Shown: positions 34,113 to 46,196 of the stretch, one piece after another | Position numbering within the stretch: position 1 is the stretch's first letter | Layout: each line of letters opens with the position of its first letter | Assembly: GCA_038501195.1 (NCBI GenBank) | Contig: JBBPUQ010000002.1 | Location: 2,604,001-2,668,000 of the forward strand | Reading direction: 5' to 3' | Length of the DNA stretch: 64,000 bases | DNA from: Nemania diffusa | Taxonomy: Eukaryota; Ascomycota; Sordariomycetes; Xylariales; Xylariaceae | Notes under the pieces: model-generated | Told to the model about the DNA's origin: nothing | The model's input: the letters and a program-made list of their open reading frames with translations, nothing else | Database searches by the model: none | Position numbers and translations under genes: made by a program

Positions 34113-37100
34113 TACTTTGACTGATTGTCAATTAATTGACCTAATCCAGTCAAAATAATCGGTTTAAAATTAATTGCAAGTAAAGTAATAATTTTTTACT
34201 TGACTTGTTATTTGTTAATTATTTCTAATTAATTTTTTTATTTTTTTAAATATTTTTTTTGGTTTTTTTTAATTAAAATAAAACTGTACAATAAATGTAA
34301 TACTTTTTTATTTAAATAGTTAAATAGCGGTTTATTTTAAAACTTATATTAATTAATTAATAAGATTTTTTTTTATTAATTTATTTACTTACTAATTTAG
34401 TTTATTTAATTAATATTAATTTAATTATAATTTTTAAATTAATTACTTTTTTTTTTATTAAACAATTTTAACAACTTTTAATTTTTAATTATTTATAATA
34501 CTATATACTTCAAATATAATGTCAATTTATTATTAAATTTATATTTAATACAATTAAAACTATTTAACTATACTATTTTTGTAATAACACTGCTTTTTTT
34601 GCAAATAATACAGCTAAAAATAAATTAAATTTTTTTAATATTTTTTTTAATATTTTATTACTTTTTTTTGTTTTTTTTTGCTTTTAACGCTATATATAAT
34701 ATAATTTAAACTATAAAAACAAAATATTTAAACTTAGTATATTTTTAGTTTAATAACTGTTTATTTTTTATATAAATTTTTTTGTTAAATTAATTTTAAT
34801 TAATAAATAAATTAATAAATAACTTTTATAATTTTTAATTTTTTAGCTATTTACTTTTATAATTTTTATATATTTATTTTTTTTTATTAAAAATACTATT
34901 TATTTTATAATTTTTATTAAATAATTAATTTATTTAAAATTAATATACTTTTAATTATTAACTTATATTAATTTTATATAAGTTTTAATAAATTTATTAA
35001 CTTATTAACTTATTTTAACTAATACTATTTTTTTGCTTTTTTTTTATTTTATTTTATTTTTTTTTTTATTATATTTTTTATTTTTATTACTATAAGTGCT
35101 ATAGTTATTACTAAAAAAACAAAATATTTTAAATTAATATATTTTAAAGTTTATAAAAGTAAATTTTTTAATTTTTTTTTTTTTTTTAAATTAACTTTAT
35201 TATTACTAAATTATTTTTAGTAACTTAATTAAATAATATATTAGCAACAATATTATTATATAATTTTTAATAGTACTTTTTTAAAATATAAAGTATTACT
35301 ATTTATAAATAAATAGTACTGCTTTATATATATATACTAAAACTAAAAATTTAACTAATAATAAAATATAATTTATAAATTAAAATATTATATAATATTT
35401 TTTTTTAAATTAAAAACTTTTTAAACTTTTAAAAATAGTTTATTTATAATTAAATTATTGTTTAAACTTTTAAATTAGTTATTAATTTAATTTAATAAAA
35501 CTTTTTTTATATAAAAATTAATAATAAAAACTATATATTTTATTATTAGTTTATTTTTTATATATTTTTACTTATTTTTAAATATAGCATATATTTTATT
35601 TTTATTATTTTTAGCGATTTAGTTACTTTAGCTAAAAAAAAAAAAGTTTAGTTATACTATATTTGTAATAGTAACAATTATACTAAAATATATAGCACAA
35701 AAATTACAAATTTAATAAAATATTACTTTTTTAAAAAATATAACATTAATTTATATTAATTTATTAACTTATTACTTTTTACTACTATTATTTTTTAACA
35801 ATTTTAAACTATAACTATATTATTATATATTATTAAATTAAATAATAATAAATAAAAACAGCTAATAACTAAATTTTATATTATATTTAATATATTACTT
35901 AATTTATTTAATTATTATAAATTTTTTAAAATTATTAAATTTTTAAACTTTGAACTATTACTAAAACTAATAATAAGCTATTTTATTATTATTTATTAAG
36001 TTTATATTTTTTTCAAATTAGTTTATAAAACTATTACAGCTAAAATATTTCTTACTAAATCTAAAATTTATTTATTTTTTAATTTTTAAAAGTTATTTTT
36101 TAAAAAAACTATTGTTAATATTGTTACTTATTATACTAACTAATATTAAAAGCTATATATTAAACTTTTAAGCTTTAAATATATTGTTAGCTTATATTTT
36201 AATAAAAACGTTAAATTTTACATTTATAAAGTTATTAATTAATATAACTTATAACTTAAACTAAAATTTTTTACTTTTAATAATATTTAAATTAACAATA
36301 AAACTTTAGCAGTTTTTTTATAACGTTTTTTATTTAATTTTAACTTTTTTTACAATTTATAAAAAAAAAAAGTTAAAACTATTATATAATAGTATAAAAC
36401 TTGCTATTAAAACTATGTTGTTAATATTATTGTATAATCTATTATTTTTAATAAATATAATAATAAATTTTTTAAGTTTATTATTTTTTTTACAATTAAA
36501 AAAAGCTATTTATTTAATATATAAATTAAAGCTAGCTTTTAATACTATAATATTTTTTGCAATAAAGTTAAATAATTTATAAATATTAAATCAATATTAT
36601 TTAATAAAATTAATAATTTTATTAATAACAATAATAATATTATTACTATAAATTTAAATATATTTAAATTTGTTAATAATTTTATAAATATTAAATATAT
36701 TTTTTATTAAAACTTTATAATTAAAATAAAAAACTAAATTTATTAAAACTTTTTTTTAACTAAAATTTATAACTTTGTTACTTTTAAAAACTTTTTTAAC
36801 ATTTTATATATTTTTTTATATAATAATTTTAATTTTAACAAATATATATTTTTTTTTTTATAGTTTTAAAATAAAAAATTAAAAAATTTATTATAAAATT
36901 AACAATATTTTAAACTTTTTTACTTAGTTTATTTTATAATATAAAAATAATAAAATTAATTTATTTAATATTATAGCTTTTTTTAAAAACTTTAAAAACT
37001 ATTTATATATTTATTTAATTTGTTTTTTACTAATCGAAAAAAAAAAATTTAAATTAAAAAATTTACTTTTTTATTTATTTTTACACTTTTAATAGTTTTT

Positions 37101-38024
37101 ATTTATATAGCTTTATATATTTAGTTAATATTTTTTACATTAACAACTTATTTTTATTTAATAAAATTTAAAAACTATATTATTTTTTTATATATAAAAA
37201 TAATATTGCTTTTTTATAAATTGTTAAACTAATATATATACTTTAAATATTATTAATATTAACAAAATTTATATTAATTTTAAACAAATATATAAAAAGC
37301 TATAAAAATATAAAATATTATTTAAAAAAATATTTATTTATTAAATAGCTGTTATTTTTTATTTAAATATATAGCTAAAAAATTTTTAAAAAAAAAACTT
37401 TATAAAAACTAAAAAAGTTTATTAATAAGTTAAAATTTACTAAAAAAACTATTATATTAATATTATTGCTTTTAAAATTATTATTGTTATTTTATTTATT
37501 TTTATATTTATTATTAAAAAGTTATTAATTAAAGCTTATAATAGTTTCGATTTAAATAATAATTTGCTATTTAACAAAAATAAATTAAATTATTATTTAA
37601 AAATAAATTATACAAGCTATATAAAAAACAATAAAAACTTTTTACTATAATAAAAGTTTTATTAAAAGCGATTTTTTATACTTAGTTAATTTATTACTAA
37701 TATACTGTTTATACTAATAATATTAACTAAATATAAAAAAATATTTAGCTAATACAAACTTATAATAACTTTATAACGCTTATTTATAAACGCAAATATT
37801 TTAAAAGCTATTTAATATTTTTAGTACTAGCTAAAAAATAATTTAAAAAGTTTATAAGCAGTAATAAACAAAATTTAAAGTTTTAGTTTTATTTAAACAA
37901 TTATTTAAATTATTTGTTTAAATAACTTAATTAATTTAATTAATAGATTTAAGCAAGTTAATTAAACAAGCTTTTTTTTGCTATCAATTAAGATAAAATA
38001 TGTCAAAAGCCGTTTATTTGACTG

Positions 38025-38046
38025 ACTTTACCTGTGGGTAGCGCTG
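38025..38046 (-). repeat. Right terminal inverted repeat of the AT-rich element
   Basis: Reverse complement identical over 22 bp to 34089-34110, ending GCGCTG at 38046. Confidence 0.93.
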
Positions 38047-38054
38047 ACTTTATT
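38047..38054 (+). repeat. Right copy of 8-bp target-site duplication
   Basis: ACTTTATT. It differs from the left copy by one C/T. Confidence 0.8.
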
Positions 38055-39241
38055 GTCACTCAGATTGGTTAAGGGACCCTCTTATTGTGGGCTCTGAGAT
38101 TGAAAAGATACTAGCCCACGAGACAACGGCGACGGCAGAGACAACAACTACGGGGAGGACGAACACATCAGGAAAAGAACATGAAGACTCTCAGCTACCG
38201 GGCTATGATTTTACAACTATCCCCAGAACAAACCAACACCTAATAACGCAAGCACCATCACTAGCCCAGCCGACCAATGCCAATGGGTTGGATCACAACG
38301 GAGACGTAGTACTGAGTGATCAGTACGAGCCCTATTTTACCGGCCTGAGCTACAATAACATCTTGGGCTACCAGGCTACGGCTGAAGCGAACGCGAGCCA
38401 GCCCTCGGGATACAATGCAAGGGATGGGACTATCAATTACCCAAGTGTGGGCGCGCATGTCACCCATTCGCCCCTTAGACACTTGGAGGCGACCAGTTCT
38501 ATCGCATCGCATTACCTACGAGAATTCTATAATGATCCGAGCAAGAGTTGTGGCGTCATAGAGAATGAACCCAGGCATTCCATAGCGCGTCAAGGCAACG
38601 ATATTCCGGCAGTGGAAGCCCATCCGCCCGAGGCTTCCCAACACCTAGATGCACGATTGACTGTACATGACTTAGACGACATCAGGTACATCTTGATTCA
38701 GAATCAGCGAGTATCAATTCGTATTTCGGACAACTACCTGAACGCCACGGAAATTTGTGCTGCGGCCGGATTAGGCCCACGGGAATGTAGAAGGTGTTTG
38801 AGGCCGTTGAAGGCGAGCCGAGTAGGCTCGGTAGATAACAGAGCTGGTCTGTGGGTGCCGTTTTCTGATGGTGTTACGCTTGGCCGACAGTTAGATCTTC
38901 CCAACTTAGAACATCTATTCTCACCGACTTCTCGACCCATTCAGGAAGACGTCCTTACCAATTTGGAGAGGGACAATGCCCCCGTTCACCAATCCTATCC
39001 CTACCAAGCAGATGGAGTAATGTTAGGCAAGACAATACGGTATAAACTGTCCGACCCAGCGTTCATCATTACATACCTAGGTAGAGAGCTAACTGCACTT
39101 TCTAGTAGACCACATGAGGGGGCCGCCTTACCAGAGCCGCCCAGCACTAGACCAGTACGTTCTCAGACTAATACGTCTCAATCGAGCAACCCTCGCAGTA
39201 TTAGCCGGACACGTAAACGGAAACACCGTGATACGTTCTAG
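38055..39241 (+). pseudogene. KilA-N/APSES-like DNA-binding domain, separated 3' part of the FHA-kinase gene
   Basis: An open frame continues from the right edge of the element to a stop at 39241, about 395 codons; the first plausible initiator is GTG at 38087 and no good ATG precedes the conserved part. It starts with a Thr-rich linker. A KilA-N/APSES-like domain follows at about 38660-38930 (VSIRISDNYLNATEICAAAG, LKASRVGSVDNRAGLWVPF, LGRQLDLPNLEHLF). The tail ends with the basic cluster RTRKRKHRD, a likely nuclear signal. Conceptually removing the element and one target duplication puts this frame one base out of step with the kinase frame. So a small indel, or an intron I cannot place, must also lie near 38055-38090. 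Without a start it is probably not expressed as a separate protein. It could instead be an independent gene whose 5' end was destroyed. Confidence 0.7.
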
Positions 39242-41523
39242 ATAAATTGGGCAGTATATTCTTTCATATCTTGAGCCCTTCTGAGTCGATATTTGAAATA
39301 GGCTTGGGAAAGTTATTGTCTCTATGGGTGGCCAGCAGATTGAACAGAAGTATTTGAGCCATGATTACGATGATGCACGAGATGGAGCCAGTACGAGCCG
39401 AAGTATAACATGAGGCTATACGCAAAGCTAGAATAGTCTACTGGGTAACGATGTCGAGATTGCGATTAGAGTTACCGAATATGAAAAATGAACCACTATG
39501 TACACCTAGTCACCTATTCAGGCGTAAGAAGAAATTGATCATATTTCCCTGATTTGAAGCAAGGAGCAAGTAAAATTAGTGACTGGTCGGGATAGCACTG
39601 CCTTGAAGTGTTTGTCGTACACGGAACTGCTGCAGTACGTTGGAGGGAGTTTTCGGGAATAGGCGGGGCAACCCTTCTTGAACAATCACGTATTCCTCGA
39701 AGCCCATAGATATCTTGACAGATCGAATGCCGCGCAAATGGTGACTAGTACGAGTGAAAGATGAAAGTGGCACCAGTATTCCATTTTCGTACCGATCTTC
39801 GAAATTTATCGACATCTGTGTCTTAAAGGCACGACTGCAAAGCTATCAAGATCGGACTCCTCCGCTCCGTTCATGGGTATTCGATCTACGTCCCGACTTC
39901 TATTAATCTTGCATTATCTCCATAGTCAACTCTGTAGAGACTTATATAGCTTGATCCTCGTGCCATGTCTTATATGAGTTTATGGGCTTCCCGATACCTT
40001 AACCCTATTGGACTTATACATTTCAGAAAATCAATAAGATTCCGTCTTAGCTGTACGGCAGCGGCTCGCGATCTCTGTTGGAATAAAAAGCGCCATTTGT
40101 AGGGAATGAACGTGGGGCCTTGGATATGGCATGGCAGTACGATATTGAAATGCCACTTAATTATAAGATATTCAAGAGAATCCACAAATAAGGCTTACTT
40201 GTTCACGATGACGAATAATAATATCGACTCACGCCCCGCTTCTCTGGCCCTTCCTACCCGAGTAATAGGTCTTCCGAAGCCAAGGGCAAGCGTCGGTCTG
40301 CTGTGCTCCGACGAGCGAGGTGGGTTTTAGGGCCTGTATGACTAACTCCAGCCGTAATTCAACATCCTGCGGTATTGTTTGACATCGCCGTTGTCTAGTG
40401 TGATTGTCGTTTTTTTAAGAAATCTTCCTAACCCGAATTAATAGTTCACTCTAAGGTGCGAGATGCAAAAAAATATCTTGTGCTATTTAGAGGAAATTTT
40501 CTTAGTACAGTATTATATAGCCTAACAAACTGCACAAGGAAAGAGACAGCAATAGGAACGAAAGTGGTAGTTCCGGAAGCCATCAAATAATTGTCGGCCC
40601 AGTAACTATGATCCCCCAACTCGGACGTTGGGTTTCAGTAGATGTTTGCGGACTCCATTCCCGTTCGCTAGATCATTCGCCACTGCTCTACCCACAGGTT
40701 ATCATTTGTTCTCGATCCCTGCCGCAATATGTCCGCTGCCAATGCCGGATCCACGTCTACGAGCTACGTGTTGTCTCCATACTGTGAGATACACCTCAAG
40801 ATTCACGGTCAAGAACCAGATGTTTAGGCAGCTCCCCGCTGATCATGTGCTTAAATATGATTAGGGACCGTGTTGAGATAGGCTCGGGTATAGTGAAAGC
40901 TGTCCATAGATAGGCTTTTAGCAATGGGGGCGTTTGAGTTTCGTGTTGATTCGCTGCATGGCCTAGGCTGCGGGGGTTGAGTTTATAGATCTTGAAGGGC
41001 CGGAAAAAGTCACGACGATTCAGCGTTGGCTAGGGATACTCTCCAATCCTTTGTGCATATCGATAGCTCTCTAAGTGAGCGGGGAGTAGACCTACTACAT
41101 TGGCAGTAAGAGTACATCAGTTTTCACTTGGTCTATACATCGGGAGAACGTACCCTTTACCTTATCTATTTTACATACCGAGGCACACAGAGGGGTACGG
41201 CCCGGCTTTTCGAGAGCGGACGGACAGCTGTGCTCCGATATTCGACTGGACACGGCGGGTGGACCGGCTTTTCTGGGCCGGACCTTCAAAGGCAATATTG
41301 GGGATCTCTATTACTGTCCTCCGAGCCCGGACTACCTAGGTAGTTAATGGACTTAAGGGCTCGTATCAACGCGCCTTTTAGGCCGCACCTGCGTTTTGTA
41401 TTAATGTAAGCATTTATCCCAATCCCTGTATTGTTAAACTTGCCTACTTTTTCTTTCGTCTCAGACTGTTTCTTTTACAGAGATTAAAGTCGGCCAGATA
41501 TTACCATCAAGACCTCTTGGGAC
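39242..41523. other. Intergenic, no gene seen
   Basis: About 2.3 kb. Frames at 39576-39815 (-), 40628-40864 (+) and 41100-41343 (+) have no family features. The right end should contain the SDR promoter. Confidence 0.45.
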
Positions 41524-42438
41524 ATGTCTCAATCACCAGCTGAACTACCAGGTCGCGATGCCTTGACCTCGCGAATTCTCCCCGCTATGATCCTCAGCGA
41601 TGGTTCAGTCTCCTCGATGACGCCGCCTCCCAATGTGGCTGCCTCGCGGGATCCCGATCAAGGAGCCAGAGACCGATTTTCTGTCCGAGGAAACATGATT
41701 GTGACTGGTGGCGCGGGCGGTTTGGGGCTCGCAGCATGCGATGCCCTACTGGAACATGGCGCCAGTGGCATAATGATTTTCGACGTCAACCCAGCAACCG
41801 CACAAGATAAGATTGATGCAATGCGACTAAAATTCCCCAAAGCCAAAATAACTACCCAAGCTGTCGACGTTACGGATGAGAACGTTGTTGGCTCAGCCGT
41901 AGAAGAGACAGCCAATGTGCTAGGATCTGTGGACGGCATGGTGTGTTTCGCTGGCGTCGTCGGCTGCGTAGAATCGCTGGACATGCCTATCTCTCAATGG
42001 CGTAAGGTCCTCGATATCAACACAACAGGATGCATGATCTGTGCTCAGGCAGCGGCTCGCCAGATGGTCCGGCAAGGCAGCGGGGGTTCCATCACCTTCA
42101 TCGCGTCAATATCGGCGCACCGCGTTAACTTCCCGCAACCACAGGCAGCTTACAATGTGAGCAAGGCGGCTCTGTTGATGTTAAAGAGCTGCCTCGCCGC
42201 CGAATGGGCACGGTACGGCATTCGAACCAACTCGATCAGCCCCGGATACATGGACACCATCCTGAACGAAGGAGAGGGACTTGCCAAGAATCGTGAGATC
42301 TGGGCAGCGCGGAATCCGAGTGGGCGGATGGGTAGTCCTTCCGAGCTCACAGGCGCCCTAGTGTTGTTGACGAGTACCGCAGGAACATATATCAATGGCG
42401 CCGATCTTGTTGTCGACGGTGGCGGGATTGTGTTTTAA
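41524..42438 (+). CDS. Short-chain dehydrogenase/reductase (polyol/arabinitol-dehydrogenase-like)
   Basis: Single exon, 304 aa. A 50-residue N-terminal extension, low in structure, precedes a classical SDR. It has the nucleotide-binding TGGAGGLG (61-68), CFAGVVG in place of NNAG (141-147), catalytic Ser about 197 (ASISAH), Tyr210 and Lys214 (YNVSK), SPGYMDT and the C-terminal GADLVVDGGG. An Asp at the end of the second strand (MIFDVN) suggests NAD(H) rather than NADP(H). The overall pattern resembles fungal D-arabinitol 2-dehydrogenases and sorbose reductases; the substrate is not readable. It lies about 760 bp upstream of a co-oriented Zn2Cys6 regulator, which suggests a small catabolic or secondary-metabolic cluster. 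It appears intact. Confidence 0.9.
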   Translation: MSQSPAELPGRDALTSRILPAMILSDGSVSSMTPPPNVAASRDPDQGARDRFSVRGNMIVTGGAGGLGLAACDALLEHGASGIMIFDVNPATAQDKIDAMRLKFPKAKITTQAVDVTDENVVGSAVEETANVLGSVDGMVCFAGVVGCVESLDMPISQWRKVLDINTTGCMICAQAAARQMVRQGSGGSITFIASISAHRVNFPQPQAAYNVSKAALLMLKSCLAAEWARYGIRTNSISPGYMDTILNEGEGLAKNREIWAARNPSGRMGSPSELTGALVLLTSTAGTYINGADLVVDGGGIVF

Positions 42439-43194
42439 CGGTGGTCAACTACCCAGTGTACGCTTGAGAACCGAGGAGACTAGAGAATACCTACGAAGAT
42501 AGCTACGATAGAGTGATAATAGAGTGATAATTTATCGCACACTCATCAATATCTATATGCGCTAGTTATATAGGTATAGTCCTAGGTAGTCACCCGTACC
42601 ACGTTTACAGGTAGCGTAGGTACACTAATTATAGGGACTTACCTACCTAATCCAATAACCCAGAGTACCTACCTTATGTATATAAAGCTATAAGTTTTCT
42701 AAAATGAGCGTACATACATATACGTATTTCTTGCTTCCTTATCATATTAGACCCGATGCCCTATCTAGGTATACTTAACTGCATTGTAGTATTACATACA
42801 CAGGTATGTACCTCCTACCTACCCGTCCTTCTACTAGGTACACATCTGCCATCTCATGTGGCCCCCCTTTTTTTCACCCTCCTCCACCGGACGACTGTGC
42901 TCCGAAACCCCACGAAATCCACACCAAGTGGGCTCTCCGTATCATTCTTCAATTGACGACACAAGTTCTACTTGCGACCATACTCACTGATCTACCTTTT
43001 GCTAACTCTGGATGTAATATAGTACACTGAATTTATTGTTTGTTCCCGTTTTTTTTTCTTTTGAGACGGACCACGAGTCATAGTTATTGGCTGATGAGCG
43101 TTTCGACATCGTGCAGGTCAACGCGGAGCCATGATCAGTCTCTTGAGGTATTGTTTGCCCAACTGTTGTTGAGACGAGGAGAGATAATGTCAAA
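42439..43194. promoter_or_regulatory. SDR-regulator intergenic region
   Basis: Contains the 3' flank of the SDR and the regulator promoter. It is dense in TACCTA/TAGGTA-type motifs between about 42570 and 42840. No specific binding site is assigned. Confidence 0.4.
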
Positions 43195-45372
43195 ATGGAG
43201 TGCTCCGGCTCTAGTTGGTTGAGTTCTTCGAGCCCACGGGCCTGTACCAACTGCCAGAAGAGGAAGAGCCGGTGCTTGCGAGCAAATCCCGGAGACCCTA
43301 TGTGCATAAGCTGCACTAAGACCCGGAGGCCATGCGTTTTTCAGAGCCCACCAGATCGGACCCCTCTGACCCGCAGGAACCTAGACACTGCAGAACTCCA
43401 AGTAGCACAGCTGCGGACCCTTCTGAAGTCCCTCCAGCCCGATCTAGACATCGATGCTGCCATCAGACGTCTGCGTACGTGTGGTGGCGCCGAGGGCCTG
43501 TCGGTGCAGCTCGGATCACCTCCAGCGGAGGCAGATAGGCTTATGCAGCAGAACTACGAGTGGCACGAGGGATCGCTATCTGCGAACACGGGACGGGCAG
43601 ACAGTTCCGCGGCGTCAAATGATGGCATGGCAAATCTCCTAATCGATGAAAACTCCGGGTATCTTGGTAGGTTTCTTGGTCACCATGTAAAAGAGACGAC
43701 CATGTCTTACTCATCACAGGGGGTAGCTCGGGTTCGCAACTTTTAGAAGAAATCTCTTCGGCAATCTCGAGTGACAGCAGACCTAGGCGGACGTCGGAGG
43801 AGCTGCAGCGGCCTCGGTCATCAAGGCCGACTGAACCATCCTCCGACTTACCTGTAGAGCTCTCTGCCACAGAGAGCCGCCTCATTGATACCTATTTTTT
43901 GTATTATAATACTTGCTACCCTATACTGCATGAGAAGTCTTTTCGAGACAGGCTTGCTGACCAACGAACTCGTTATTCTAATTCGCCTTGGCATATAATT
44001 TTCTACATGGTACTAGCTATCGGAGATTGGATATCTTCATCGGAGTCAAGCCATGCGCGGTCATCTTACTACAATGCTGCAAGGTCTTGCTTGTCATTCA
44101 AGGAACTAGAATCTGGGACCACCGAAACTGTGCAAGCGTTCCTACTTCTAGGAAACTACCTTCAAAAACGAGATCGCCCAAACACGGGTTACAACTTCGT
44201 TGGCTTGGCTTGGAGGCTAGCACTGGGACTCGGCCTACATAGAGAGGTTACCAACGCAGTGGACACTGTCGAAAATGAAAGGCGGCGATCGCTATTCTGG
44301 GTCATGTACTGTTTTGACAATGGTTTCAACATTACGACAGGGCGCCCGCCAACTTTGTCAGATGGATTCATTGATACTCAACTACCGAGAAATATTGATT
44401 ATAAGGTAAATAAGGCTCTTTATACATCAAATGTACGGGTATTAAAAAAAAGAAATGAGCTAGGATCTTTCACTTGCATCCGCCGTACCGCCAGAGGTGA
44501 ATGTGCCGACTACATATTCAGCCATCGCCGCCCAAGCACAGTTGGTTCAAATAGCCGACAGCATCTACCAAGAATTTCTTCTTGCGAAAACAGCTAGCAC
44601 CAAAGTCGATTACCGAGTGGCCGAGCTCATGGAAAGGAGACTGAGCGACTGGCAGCGGAACCTACCCGCATATTTCACAAGCGAGGACGTACCGTCCTGG
44701 TTTCGGGCGCCTCGAGCAATTATGCTCTGGAAGGAGCAAAACTTGCGCATACTCCTATGGCGAGGTTCACGGGAATTCCACAATTTCCTCCCCAACAAGC
44801 AGAGCGCGGAAACCAAGTGCCTCGAAGTAGCTATGCAGAGCATACATGATATCGCCACGTTTTGCGCAGCTTATGAGACGGCCCTACATCGGGGGGTTAC
44901 TTGGTATGCCATCTACTTCCTTTTCCAAGCAGCGCTAGTGCTCGAAGCTAGCTATCTCCAAAGCTTGAAGCAGAAGCGGTACGAAGCGGACAGCGCGTTT
45001 CGGGAGCACTCCCTATCCCAGATGCGAGGGTGCATGAGCACCCTCGCAGAGACCAACAGTTCTGCAAAACGCTGCATGGAGGTTCTCGACAGCATTCACA
45101 GCAGGCTCTGCAGTCAAGCTGCCTATGCGTCTGAAATAGTGGGCGATTGCGATATTATTACCGATGGACCGCACAATGGACGCGTGGAGCCATATCAGTC
45201 GCCATCTACCGGCTTCGTAGGTGGCGAGAATGAGTATGTGATGTTTGGCAGTGGCCTTAATTTCGGTGATGATGGAGTCGACCCAACTTTACGTATGCTT
45301 ATCAACCCGGCCTCATCGAATATGTTCGAGGACATGCCATTGGATGTGATTTTAGACAATTGGACAACTTAG
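43195..45372 (+). CDS. Zn2Cys6 fungal transcription factor
   Basis: Three phase-consistent exons, 43195-43666, 43720-44405 and 44464-45372, 688 aa. The N-terminal binuclear zinc cluster has all six cysteines: C17, C20, C27, C37, C40 and C47 (ACTNCQKRKSRC, then CISCTKTRRPC). A heptad-like helix at about 62-85 (TAELQVAQLRTLLKSLQ) may dimerise. The fungal_trans middle homology region spans about 230-390, with YNTCYPILHEKSF, GLAWRLALGLGLHREV, ERRRSLFWVMYCFDNGFNITTGRPPTLSD. A helical C-terminal region follows and the end is acidic and poorly structured. The acceptor at 44463 was chosen because it restores the DLSLASAVPPEV linker in phase. It is probably the nuclear regulator of its neighbours, but the target is unknown. 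Confidence 0.93.
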
Positions 45373-46196
45373 CGAGAACAACTGACCTTGTTTTAATCAT
45401 TGGCTTTCGAAACCAAGTTCCCTTAACGGCAAAGATTATTAGGCCAAAGCGCGTAGAACTCAAATGGCCAAGGAATATATAGAGGACCTAAAGAATATTA
45501 AGTTTCGATATATATAGCATAATTCGATGTCGACGTCGCTAGGTCGTAGGTGACAACGTAGTTCCTATGTCCTAGATATTTAGCAGACATATCTTAAAAG
45601 CCTAGCAGAACATTCACATATTGGATTAATAAATACTAAACATTTTCAAAAATTTTAATTTTAATATAATTACATAATCTATATACTTAACAGAAGAGAT
45701 CTAATAAAGGGGTAAGATATTACCTATGTAGGTACTCTTCGTCAAAATTTCCTATTACAATAACATATTTAGTAGCTCTGCGCGCTGCACATGTGTACTT
45801 TATCTATGCCTCGCTTTTCATTTCATACTTACCATCGCCCCGACATTCTGACGGATCGTTTTCAAAAACTGAAGCGGGGTCTGAAAAAGTAAGGCAGACA
45901 ACTGTTGTACGCGAATTGATTTTGTTAGTCCAGGCCCCCAAAGCCGGTAGCTGCTTTCATAGAGCCTCACCTGCCACCCGCATCAGTAAGTACTCCCATG
46001 TGTCAACTCTTTCTGTGGGTGCTCCTTCCAAGGAAATTCTTGAAGCTTATCATTCTGAGTCTTGCCCTACGATATCTATGGCGCTGCTGCATCTTTATTG
46101 CTGATATTCCAAGTTGGAACCGACAGAAATTGTAAGTGGAACGTACTATTCCGCCTCTTTTCACACTGATTCTAATACTGTAAAGCCAGTGCGACC
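45373..46196. other. Intergenic, no gene seen
   Basis: AT-leaning. The open frame 45793-46104 (+) shows no family features. Confidence 0.45.

Larger units (their letters stand above)
34089..38046. mobile_element. AT-rich degenerate DNA transposon, hAT-like, inserted in the FHA-kinase gene
   Basis: 3,958 bp with perfect 22-bp terminal inverted repeats starting CAG and an 8-bp target-site duplication. The 8-bp duplication and short C/TAG-type ends are hallmarks of hAT elements such as fungal Restless. The interior is almost entirely A and T, with switches to normal GC exactly at the repeats. No open frame of useful length survives on either strand, so no transposase can be read and the superfamily call rests on the ends only. 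Many remaining C bases precede T and many remaining G bases follow A, which would fit RIP having removed CpA/TpG. Some CpA remains, so this needs counting. The terminal repeats themselves are not mutated, which is odd for RIP. Confidence 0.85.

Noticed and set aside
34112..38030. AT-rich island as a centromere, origin or inserted mitochondrial DNA
   Set aside because: Exact terminal inverted repeats and an 8-bp target duplication at its edges explain it better as a transposon; no mitochondrial gene is readable.
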